Of a stretch of 64,000 nt of DNA, positions 45,296 through 55,317 are shown in pieces; the stretch's first letter is position 1, and each line of letters begins with the position of its first letter. Where the stretch lies: contig JAALGY010000008.1 in assembly GCA_032358165.1 (NCBI GenBank), forward strand, positions 62,001 to 126,000. The letters run 5' to 3'. The position numbers and the translations under genes are program-made. The notes under the pieces are model-generated. The model searched no databases. It had not been told where the DNA came from and saw only the letters and a list, made by a program, of their open reading frames with translations. The DNA is from Diplosphaera chodatii. Its lineage: Eukaryota > Chlorophyta > Trebouxiophyceae > Prasiolales > Stichococcaceae.

Positions 45296-46795
45296 TCAAG
45301 CGCCGACCGCCTCACTCATGTTGCCAGTGGCCTTTGTGAAATCGTGTACGTACTTCGCTCGTGACGGGTGCTCCTCCTGCGGAGCAGCGAGCCCACAATT
45401 GTCAACCGGTGCAGTGAACATTGATGACGCCTCATCCTGCATGTTGCAGGACTGGTGTTTGACCACCAACCCGCTCAAATGCTGTGGAGCCGGTAGAACT
45501 TCATACTGGGATGGGTGTAGGAGGGAGCAGCGGCACCTGGGGCCGGTTCAAAGGCGTCCACACGGGCTCGCCCACGAACAGGCGCATCGCCTTGGCGTAG
45601 TTGCTGCTGTCCAGCGTGAAGCGGTGGTAGATGCCTGGCAGGACAGTGACAGAGAGTGGCAATCCAGGTGCGTCGCACACAGGACAGCCCATGGTGCACA
45701 GATGCCGGCACCAGCGCACCGGTACTGCTGCGTAACCTGTGTGCTCTGAGCGCAAGTGCTGGCACAGCAGATGGCGCACCCTCTGGCAGCACGATCATCG
45801 TGCCCTTCTTGCACGCGATGCGCACCCACCGCTCATCGAAGTCCCGCACGTCAAAGTAGCCTGCAGTCAAAGCGCAAGGTCGGATGCAGGCAACAGCACC
45901 ATTCAACCGAATCAGCACGGTGGCTGATGCGATGCGCATTTGTCAGCGGTACAGGGCAGGGCGGCGCACCGCTGCCATCGAGCAGGAACCTGATCTCCTC
46001 GTCTGTGTGCATGTGCTCCTGTGATGGCACCAGTGCACGCTGTGCTGCAGCAAGGAGTGCGGTGGTGTGATTCATGCGCTCATAGCAGGCACATTGCGCT
46101 CACACACACAGGCCCTCGCCTCGTAGAAGCTCTTGATCTTCTTCTCGTACTCAGGCAGAGTATCAGGCGACACTGTGATGATGTCCTGTGAACAGCAGTA
46201 TCACTTGTGTTTGATGGACGTGTCTCTGACTTGGTGCTGAGGTGTGCTGAACTCAACAGCCACAGCTGCCACGGCTGCGACTGCCACGAGCACATCGCCC
46301 AAGACATCTTAACCGCATGCCAGTGGCATAGACACATGCCCAGACCTGCAGAGTGCCGAGCTGCCACAGGACAGGTACACTCTAAGGCCAATTAGCACCT
46401 GATAGGAGTACCCGCGGGCTTTGCGGATGGCGGCCAGCTGCGGGTCGTTCTCCAGGTCGTCGCAGCGCAGGTGCCATGACAGCACGCCCAGCCGCCGCAG
46501 GTCGTCCACCGACACCGGCTCGTTCGGCGTGCGCCTGATGGCAGGAAAGCACCAAAAACTTGAGGCTGGCGTCGCTCAGAAGTAGCATGCTCGCGCTGTG
46601 CTGGTGATGTCAGCATGACTGCAGGCCAGTCCCGCACAGGCCAGCTTCTGCACAGGCAGCGAAGATTGGCTGGCACTGTGAACAGTGTAGCAGTTGTCGT
46701 CCCGCATGCCTGTGCTCGCAGCGCTGGTCCGCATCAGAGTCGTCCATGCGCCATGCTTCCAACTGGCTCTCCGCCGCCGGCTCGGGCTGCATCAT
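45296..46795 (-). CDS. ARD: Acireductone dioxygenase (methionine salvage)
   Basis: Cupin metalloenzyme that oxidises 1,2-dihydroxy-3-keto-5-methylthiopentene in the methionine salvage cycle, yielding the 2-oxo acid precursor of methionine. Seven exons: 46795-46710, 46534-46399, 46185-46120, 46018-45970, 45860-45780, 45634-45537, 45376-45296; total 597 nt, 198 aa plus stop, all phases closing. Signatures: [12 protein letters not shown] at the N-terminus, [38 protein letters not shown] with the His-x-His...Glu metal ligands, [20 protein letters not shown] with the last His, [20 protein letters not shown]. The C-terminal exon ([18 protein letters not shown]) lies 160 bp beyond the apparent read-through stop at 45501 and matches plant ARD exactly in register. 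Introns 1 (CACAG|GCATGC) and 3 (TACGAG|GCGAGG) need GC donors. Confidence 0.96.
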
Positions 46796-47316
46796 AACCG
46801 GGAGAGTTTGACATGTCACGCAGCATCCCATATAGTTGCAGGTCAACTATAAAAGATGGCGCCCGGCAGCGCACCTCTGCAAGGCGAGCTTCCTCCTGCG
46901 ACAGCATGGCTTTTAGATCGCAAGACGCAGGTCTGAACGTTGCAGATCCTGTTCACACTAGTCCTACAACCGCAAAGTTGATATGCCTTGTAGCGTCCTG
47001 AGAAGCGGGTGCACATCTTGTGATGCTATGCTGGTATGCTCACGTGACACCATGTGGCTGCCACTGGGTAGGCTTATGAATCGGACGTTAAAGTACACCC
47101 GGGTCTTGGCCTGAATCACGTACACATGGACATCGCGCCACCGGCGGCAGCCTCAGCAAGCCGCAAAACAGGCTGCAGCACACCTCATGCATGCACGAAC
47201 TTCATCACGTAGCTGGGGCTGCTCAGGCGCCTCGTGACTGTTGCAGCCGTACCACAATGACCCAGCTGGATCTTGACTCAGATAGGCCTGCGGCATGGCG
47301 ATGAGACAACCAAAGC
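46796..47316. other. Divergent intergenic region
   Basis: Promoters of ARD (-) and the F-box/LRR gene (+). TATAAAAG on the + strand at 46848-46855 is the only clear TATA-like box, but it is 460 bp from the F-box ATG and 53 bp from the ARD ATG on the wrong strand for ARD. Confidence 0.4.
46848..46855 (+). promoter_or_regulatory. Possible TATA box
   Basis: TATAAAAG, a consensus-like TATA box in + orientation. It could serve the F-box/LRR gene if its 5' UTR is about 430 bp or spliced. No initiator verified. Confidence 0.25.
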
Positions 47317-50300
47317 ATGGCCCCGCAAGCTTGCAGTATCCAGTCGCTGCCAGCTGACGTGCTGCTTGACGTCTTCAGCTTCCTGCCTTTCCACGAGCGG
47401 TGCGCATGCATAGCTGCATGCACAGCCCGTCCTGTTGCCAAGCGTCAGTAATCGCAAGGACGACAGGCTGCATTGTTGCGCTGTGCTTTGTCTAAGATCC
47501 ACATGCGCTCGATCTCGCCTCAAACCCCTCCAAATCTGCCGTGCATGTGTGCTTTTTGGTGTAGATATACATACCAGTTCTGTGATGCCATCCCTTGTAC
47601 CTGTGCTGCTCGGCGCTCAACGCAGTGGTTGCCAAGCAAGTATGCTGAACATGTTGCTGTTCTCCCATATGTTCCCCACAGGCACCGCACGCTGCCGCTG
47701 GTGTGCCGCGCCTGGGCGAAAGCCTGCTCGGGGCCATCACACTTGTGGGCGGCCGTGGATGCCGATGTGCGGGAGTACTCGGCGCAGCACGGCTGCACCG
47801 TCGACGCGGAGCTGCTGCGCGGGTGGCTGGCGACACGCGCGGCTGCTGTTGAGGCGCTGAACGTCAGGCGAGAGCTCACAGGGCCTGTGGCGCTGCTGTC
47901 GGCTGCTTGCTGCGATCCTGCCTCAGCATATCGCGGCATGTTGCACTTGAGTGGTGTGAGCGATCAGGGTGGAGGTCCGACCCCAGCCGATGCAATTGCA
48001 CGCTCAGCTCATATGTAGGCTGCTGCAATGCTGCAGGGTGTCCTGGGTGCCGGCGCCGATCCGATGCCTGAACTCGCCGGACGAGGCGGCCACCGCCAGC
48101 ATCATCCTGGGGCCCCTGCTACAGGTGGGCCACACTCTTGCCCAACGGATACAGAGACTGGTCCTCCACAGCTTGACACCCGCCATAAGCAGCTTCTGCG
48201 TGCATCGCATCAGTCGCCGCTCCGTTGCGGAGGCACGCTTCAGGTACCTGCCACTGACTGCAGGGTGGCTCCGCGCTGTCGAGCCTGCGGCTGATGCTGC
48301 CCGACCGCACGCCGCTGCGCGGCGCCGACTGCGCCGCCATCAGCGCCGCGCGCGGCCTGACGCGCCTGGAGCTGCTGGGCCACGCATCCGCCGATGCCGT
48401 TGAGGAGGTGGGCATGTCAGTGCCATAGATTCAGCTGGGGGTGAGGTTGGGACCACACAATGGGTGTCTCCGCCGCTGGCAACGACCCGCAGATCGAGGA
48501 GTACTGCGAAACGTGCGTAGCAGCACGTTGTTCGGAGAGCACACGAAAAGCGCTGCCCGCAATGCGGCTCCTTGGGATCAGCAGGCAGGCTGGCAGGCAT
48601 AAGCTTCATGGCCGATTACCTGCATGGGCACGCTGCCGCCATGGCCTGGACCATGTGAGCTAGTGTACGTTGCATTGGGGCCGCCGCATCCTTGGTTGTT
48701 GACCATAACATGTATTTGCTGCAGCATCAGACTAGTGCGCCTGGAACTGTTTCATGCCTTTGAACCCTGGCTTATTCGAACGTGCTGCAGGGCATGGGCG
48801 CGCTGTGCCTGCTGGGCGGGCTGCGGGAGCTGCGGCTGGGCTTCCGCTGCCGCTTCGCGCCGCGGCGGCCCTCGCAGCTGGGCGCCGGGCTGTCCGCCCT
48901 CGGCAGCCTCACCCACCTGGAGGTATGCATCAGAGTTTGGGGCCCTTGGGTCTGTGGGGCTGAGTTGCTTGTTGGTGTTTTTGCTGTTGCGGACTGTCGC
49001 TCAGGGTACTATACGTGTGTAGTGCGACGCCGGGTTGCCCGTGCTACACGTCGCCATGGGCGGTTACAAGTGGATGCAGGCACCATAATGAGCACCGGGC
49101 TTTGGTTGCGTAGGTGGCGTGTCCGGGGGCGGACCTGGGACCCGTGCCCGGGACACTCACGCTGCTGACGGCGCTGCGCCACCTGCGCCTCCAGGTACAC
49201 ATCTCACAGCTCACATGTTATGAAAGCTGTCTGCACGCCGAACATCGTTATCAGCATGTCACGTGGTGTGTACCTGCAGTTGCATCTTGTGCTCTGCACG
49301 GTGGCGTCTGATGCATCCGGCAATGTCAGCCATGCTGTTCGTCGAAACCCATTTGTCTTGACAGTGTTTGGAAGCGGTCATCCGCAAGCTTCAACGCCGT
49401 GGAGCGTGTGTTGCTGGAGCCCCTCTGACACCTCTAGCCCCCCGTCCTTTCCCCACAGGAGGGCTTCCGCCCGCTGTGGCCGCTGCCGGCGGGGCTGGGC
49501 GGCCTGCCGCTGGCGCACCTGTCCCTGGGCGGCCTGGAGCCCATACCCTCCTCCGCCGCGCGCGCCGGCATGTGGGACGAGGTGGGGCGCCGTTGCATAC
49601 GCCCCCTTGGGGAGTCCTCGGCGGTCTCTGTCGGCATTGTGTGTGGACACCTGGCATGCGCCGCCTTGACTAAGGCGTGTTGCCAGTTCAAGTGAATCGA
49701 AGCCGGGTGAGTCTGCACGATGCACGGATGTCGTGCATAGCCAGCGGCGGGGCCGGCAGCGTTGCCGCCGGCTGGTGTGGCGACGTGCCCAGTCTGCGGT
49801 GCAGGTGCAGCGGATGGCGGGGCTGCGCACGCTGGACCTGCGCGGGCTGGACGTCGTCGGCTTCCCCCCGGTTGAGCACCTGCCTCACCTGCAGGTGCGC
49901 GCGCTGCTGTTGCAGTGGCACCAGCAGGGGTTGGTGACTGTAGGATGGTGTATTGTCTCATGCAGCGAAGCGTTTGGCGATGGCATCCATGAGCATGCTG
50001 GTCGCACTGTGCTCTGTCTCATTGTACACATGCACGCTGCAGCTGTGTGGCTGTGCCACGCGCCGCTGCAGCTGCCGAGGCGGCACTGCATCGCTCTTTC
50101 TCAGGGCTATACTTTTCCCCCTGAACTTGCAGGAGCTGCTGCTGCAGTCGTGCTACGTGGTGGGGCTGCAGGCGCTGCCGGCGCACCTGCTGCACGGCCA
50201 GTCCGCGCTGACCTCGCTGGCGCTGAGTAATTGTGAGCTGGACGCCGTGCCCGCCTTCATCACCGGCGCGCCCGCCCTGTCGGTCCTCAACTTAGCAGGT

Positions 50301-51166
50301 GCGCTAGGCTTGAGGTGTCACCGCTGCCCCCGGTGTCAGCTCCCGCATACGAGCAGCAGGCGTGGATGTAGCTGCTGCCTCATGACGCATTTTGCCAGCT
50401 GAGCTGCTGTGCCGAACAGATGGAGCTGGCATCCGTTCGGCTCTGGACTTTCGGAACTCGCTCCTCTCGTCGAGCTCACGCATACCTGCAGCATGGGTCC
50501 CATGCTCGACCGAGTCGCCTGACGCAGACCTGCCGATGCAAGAGTCCAACACCCTGCTGCCCTTTTACACGGCTTTGGAGTCACAAAAACGATTCTCCAG
50601 TCGACCCATGCACACGTGTGAAGCATGAGCATGGACCGAGCTGTTGACCTGCAGCACTCAACAACAGTTTGAGTTCTGCAGCGAACGACCTGGCGGGGGG
50701 CCTGCCGGGCGGGCGGTACCTGGCGGGCCTCACGGAGCTGGACCTGTGCGGCAACAACTTCGGGCCCGGGCTGATGCTGTCGCTGGCGGCGGCCTCGGGG
50801 CTGCGCAAGCTCAGCCTGGACGGCAACCACGCCGTGATGGCGGACGCCAAGGTGCGGCTGCTATGGCGCCGCCGCCGGCTCCATTGGTCCGAGGGGGGGG
50901 AAAAACCTGCACCTGATACCCCTTGCATTGGTCAGCATCAGCGTCGCCAGACGTCCGCACCAGCCCCACGTCCGTATAGCACAGCACTGCTCTGGAGCGT
51001 GCACACATGCGGCGGCTGCTGCGCGCACGTTTGCGGTCACCACGTTCCAAACAAGTGAGTTTTCACGATTATTGCGCAGGCGGCGCTCCTGGCGATGCTG
51101 CCGTCGCTGCGGCCGGAGCTGCTGACGCTGCCGGCCTCCTGCGGCCCGGGCCACGCCAGCGCATGA
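47317..51166 (+). CDS. F-box/leucine-rich-repeat protein
   Basis: First exon (ATG 47317) encodes MAPQACSIQSLPADVLLDVF and SFLPFHER; the second begins HRTLPLVCRAWAKACSGPS. Together they form an F-box (LP.DVL..VFSFL...R..LVCRAW), the Skp1-binding module of SCF ubiquitin ligases. Leucine-rich repeats follow across many exons: LRLMLPDRTPLRGADC, GLTRLELLGHASADAVEE, LLGGLRELRLGFRCRF, LTALRHLRLQ, LGGLPLAHLSLGGLEPIP, MAGLRTLDLRGLDVVGF, SALTSLALSNCELDAVP, LAGLTELDLCGNNFGPGLML, LRKLSLDGNHAVM. Last exon about 51082-51166 ends LPSLRPELLTLPASCGPGHA, SA and TGA 51164-51166. LRRs probably recruit a substrate, which is unknown. Internal exon borders are approximate. Confidence 0.87.
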
Positions 51167-52142
51167 GGGGCATCAGGTCGCTGCTGCGGAAGCGGGTGTT
51201 CCTGCCTGCAGTTTACCATTTAGCGGCGGCAGGACAGCATGCGTTCGGTCGCTCGACCTGGGCCAGGGGGCTCAGCAGCGCCATGGCGGCTGCAGGCGAG
51301 GGGGCAAAGCGGTGCTGTGGCGGATGCGGCAGCTGACGCACTCTGCTGCGGCTGCGGCTGTGAAACCAATTGGGTTTGGGGTCTAGCTGCTGCTTTATGG
51401 CACGGTGGGTAGACTGTGCAGGGTGACTCACAAAGTCGCTGAGAAGTTGTTTGAGGGTGTGCTCTAGCCTGACAGTCTGACAATCGGAAGTGTGGGGATG
51501 TCGTTGGAAGCTTTGTGCCTGAAACCGCATGTGGACCTACTTGCTTGCTGTACCCACATCCAACATGACGTGTAGTGGTGGCATTGGTGTGGGAGGCAGA
51601 CAGCCTGGGCGATGTCTTTGCTGGCAATAAATAGCAGTGCTAAGTCCAACGTGTCGATGCCTAATATATATAGTGAAGTCTAGGAGAAGTCTGCCAACAG
51701 CCGGAGCCAACGCTGAAGAAGACCAATTGGTCAAATGTAAAGCAATGACAGCGAATAGAATGATGACGTCAGCAAAGTACCCAGTACCTGCACTCAAGCC
51801 TATGCACTCAAGCCTACAACCTGGAATGCCCAATTCGAAAGGAATAGCAGCAGTGTCAAGCACATCGTGTTGATGAAGGCCACTGGGGAACTGCGCAGCG
51901 GCGGTGCCACGCCACGGTAGCAGTGACGGCCCAATGATAGCGATGTGCTTCTGAACTTTGAAACCACACAGTGCCTGGCGGCACTTCAACTTCTGCTCTC
52001 ATGATGTGGAGCTGCGCCCGCCGCTACGGCGACGGCTGCGACACAACGCGCAGCGGGACCGCTCGCGCCGTCACAGCAGCAGCGTCCACGGGCAAGCAAG
52101 AATGCAGCTCTAAACAATGCAGCTCTAATGCTGCGGGGCCGC
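51167..52142. other. Convergent intergenic region
   Basis: 3' flanks of the F-box/LRR gene (+) and the 2H gene (-). AT-rich patch with TATATATAG near 51663; TGTAA at 51736-51740 is a candidate poly(A) motif for the F-box gene. Contains the duplicated 3' end of the 2H gene (52053-52092). Confidence 0.45.
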
Positions 52143-52172
52143 TCACGCCGTCACAGCGGCGGCGTCCACGGC
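52053..52172. repeat. Duplicated 3' end of the 2H gene
   Basis: GCTCACGCCGTCACAGCGGC... (52141 onward), which encodes the last codons and stop of the minus-strand gene, has a diverged copy GCTCGCGCCGTCACAGCAGC... from 52061, 80 bp away; about 36 of 40 bases match. In the outer copy the stop TGA has become a sense codon. Between them AATGCAGCTCTAA is repeated at 52101 and 52116. Confidence 0.7.
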
Positions 52173-54675
52173 GGCCACGGCGGCGTCCACCGCCGCCGTG
52201 AACTCCTCGGCCGGCGAGTGCGGCAGGCGGAACGCCGTCTCCCGGCTGCCGCGCGCCGTGGTGAAAACCTCCTCCAGCACGTGCACCACCTGCACACCCA
52301 CGGAGCAGCGTCTTCAGCTGACATCATGGTATGCGTAGGGTGCACACTGCCCAACAACCAGACCAGTGCAAGTACACTTCGAGGTGGCCACCGACAGATG
52401 TTCGACGGAGCAGGAAAGTCACCTGGTCAACCATGAAGGTCATGCCATGCAGCTGCTTGCTGCGCTCGTCGCACACCGCCTGTGCGCAGCACGGAATCAG
52501 ACGATCAACTCAGCTGCCATCGCTCAGCTGAGACTGCCAACGCGCTGTAGGAGCAGCGCGGCAGTTCACATAGCAGCTCACGTGCTGCTGAACGCTGCTC
52601 CCACCGCAAGGCCGCCAGCCACGGACAGCGAGGTGCGCCGCCACCGCGAACAGCCTGTGAAATGCATCTGCATGGACCCTGAACCCTACCTGTACTTTCC
52701 GCCGAGCAGCTGGGTCCGCGAGCGCCGCGCCGCCTCCCGCCAGCCGCATCAGCGACACGTGCAGCGTGGCGGTCTGCCGCGCCGGGGCCCCCGGCAGCGC
52801 GCGCACCAGCGCCCCCCGCATCTGGGCCACCTGCGTTCCCCGGTGACTACATGTCATGGAAGGCTCGATGGGCGATCAAGATGCACACCGCATGCAGCGT
52901 GCGCTTTGTGCAAGGCGACCCATCCACTCTGGGATGCTCAGGCAGCTTTGCTATCACTTAGATGACGGATATGATACTTGTTTTGGCAATCATTACAGCT
53001 CTACAGGCTCCAGGTCGTTGCAGGTGGCATGCGTGCAGCAGCCGGCCCTGGTGCCTTGCCGTTGCAGGACCGACCGCACCTGGGATGACACGTCCAGGCA
53101 GCAAAGCAGCAGCACGCCGCTGTCAGCCATCACCAGGCGGTACACCTGGCAGCACGGGCCATGCAAGCTGGTTTTGGCAGGCGTCTGAACTGACGTGCAG
53201 CGTGCATGGCGATCTCGGATCCATCACGACTGTGCCCAGTGCACGGCAGCGCCCTGTGCAAGGGACCAGAGCGCTCCTCGATGCCAGGCATCATGCGTAT
53301 GCTGTACTTCGTGTGTGGCTCCCACTGCAGCCGACGCGCTGCACCCCGGCACTGTGCAGCTGCTCACCTGCAGCGTGAAGGGCGAGAACTTGAGGACCTG
53401 CGCCCTGAAGGCCGCCACCTCCCGCGCCAGCTGCTCCTCGCTGGGCGGCCGCTGCTCCTGCGCATTCACAAAGCGCTGTTGCAGGGGGGCAGCAACAGAA
53501 GGACCGGCAGCCCGGTCAAGGACCTCAAGATGCGGTGCAGCCCAATCTGAACTGGGATGAGCCGGAACCACAGCGCAGCCTCCTGCAGAATGTGAAGGTG
53601 CGGAATGCATGGCACGTGGTGCATCGGGCCGTGCCGCGGCGCCGCATGTAGGGTGAGGCAGCGCTGCGGGGGGAGCCGGTGCTCACCGAGGGGCAGCTCA
53701 GGCTGCCATTTACGCCGCCGCCGGGGGCGAGGGCATCGGGCCGCGCGTCCCCCAGCCGCGCGGTGTGGAACAGCGTGACGTGCCAGTGCTGCGGCTGGCT
53801 GGTCAGCGCCGCAAAGTCGTCGCCTGTGGCCACAAGCACATGAAGCACGTCAGGCGCAGCCATGGCCGGGGGTGCCAACTGCATCAAGGGTGGCAGCCTC
53901 TGCATTTGGCGAAACCTTTTGCACTGCGCAGGCATGCGATCGGCTGATCGGTCGCACCTTGCGGCAGCGCCGCCGTGACGGCCGCCGTGGCCGCCTGCAC
54001 CGCGTCCCGCTGCTCCGCCGATGGCGCCACCGGCATGATCAGCAGCCGCACCGCGCCCGCGGGGTATGCCGGCGCCATCGCGTCATACCGCAGCGGCTGC
54101 GCGTCCTTGCCGGCGATGGTGCACTGGCCCCTGTCAATCGTTTGCGTTGGAGCCGATGACTGCCGGGGGATGAAGGGGAGCGTGGCATGCTATGCTGTTG
54201 GGCGCAAGAGGAGGCCGGTCGCCCACCAGCAACATCAACAAGGCTGTCAGGACAGCCTACACCTAAGAGGAGGACTCAGCGAAGTCAAAGCACTGCCAGA
54301 TATATGACTTTTGTTGGGACCAAGCACCAGGACTGTGGGAGGCCATCCGCTTGGATGCACTCCTGCAAGGCACTCGACCCGGAACCCTTACCTGAAGGTC
54401 GCAAGGTCCGCCTCGCGCACGCCGTCGCGCTGAAAACGGTCGGCTATGGCATCGTAGACCGTCCTGAGCGTCGCCCGCGGCGCCCCGCCCGACAACAGCG
54501 GCGAATCCAAGCTCATTCCCTTCTGATCGTCTGCTGGCACCTCATCGTCTGGCGCATGTGCAGCGCCGCCACTGCTGCTCACATGTTTCCGACTGATGAG
54601 CTTGTCGATCGCCATGTCGCTCGTCGACGGCTGCACGTGTCGGCGCCAGCTAGCCTTCCAGTACCTGGGCTGCAA
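52143..54675 (-). CDS. 2H-phosphoesterase-like protein (LigT/cyclic phosphodiesterase fold)
   Basis: Exons in order on the minus strand encode MAIDKLISRKHVSSSGGAAH (internal Met of the first exon), TLRTVYDAIADRFQRDGVRE; GQCTIAGKDAQPLRYDAMAP, GAVRLLIMPVAPSAEQRDAV; DDFAALTSQPQHWHVTLFHT; RFVNAQEQRPPSEEQLAREV; VYRLVMADSGVLLLCCLDVS; RQTATLHVSLMRLAGGGAAL; AVCDERSKQLHGMTFMVDQ; VVHVLEEVFTTARGSRETAF, ending VDAAAVTA and TGA at 52143-52145. Two H-x-T/S motifs (HVT and HVS), each in a predicted strand, are the hallmark of the 2H phosphoesterase superfamily, which acts on 2',3'-cyclic phosphates in RNA or small nucleotides. Family assignment rests on these two motifs and their spacing; substrate unknown. 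Confidence 0.75.
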
Positions 54676-55317
54676 CTGCTCAACTGGCTCGCCTGATGCC
54701 CAGAATTGATTCCAGGCGTGTGCGCGTCACGAGAGATGGTGTGTCTCAGTTTGATCGTGACCTGCATGCACTGCACACATGCGTCTGGCAGACTGGCACA
54801 CGACTGTGGTGTTGCATGCACATCGCATCCAGGAATACTGCGTTCGGACCATATTACGTAAAGTGTATGTAAAGCAAGACAATGGCTTCCTGCCCTCAAT
54901 TGCTCGTGGATGCGCCTGCCGCAGCCAAATGAAACAACTTTGCGCAACTGCATCGACAGATCAGAAGGCGCCAATTGAATTGGTTGCTTGAATGGGGCGT
55001 CAATGCGTCACCGATGCACATTTGGATGGCAAGCACTGCCGGTGCCGCACATCTGGCTAGACCGTCATCAGTAGTTAAGCCCTGCTGTGCCAGGATCGTG
55101 CTGTAACGCATTTAAGCCACACTTCAAGCACCGTGTCAGACTCTGCATCTGGAAGCTGGTATGGCACTACAGCCAACCCTCTAGCCGACCATGCGCAATC
55201 TGCACACATCATGACAGCAGACCAGCGCACGCAGCATCTGTGACAGGTGCCACGTGATCAAGATCGGCACCAGCTGGCTTTGTCGGGAAACCGCTCCGTT
55301 GCGTAAACTACTCTACA
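54676..55317. other. Divergent intergenic region
   Basis: Between the 2H gene (-) and RMC1 (+). Should contain both promoters. No clear TATA box, repeat or coding exon. Confidence 0.5.

Noticed and set aside
45501..45779. Stop at 45501 as the end of ARD
   Set aside because: Reading through the donor gives [11 protein letters not shown], unlike any ARD. Splicing to 45376 restores [13 protein letters not shown] in register with plant ARD.
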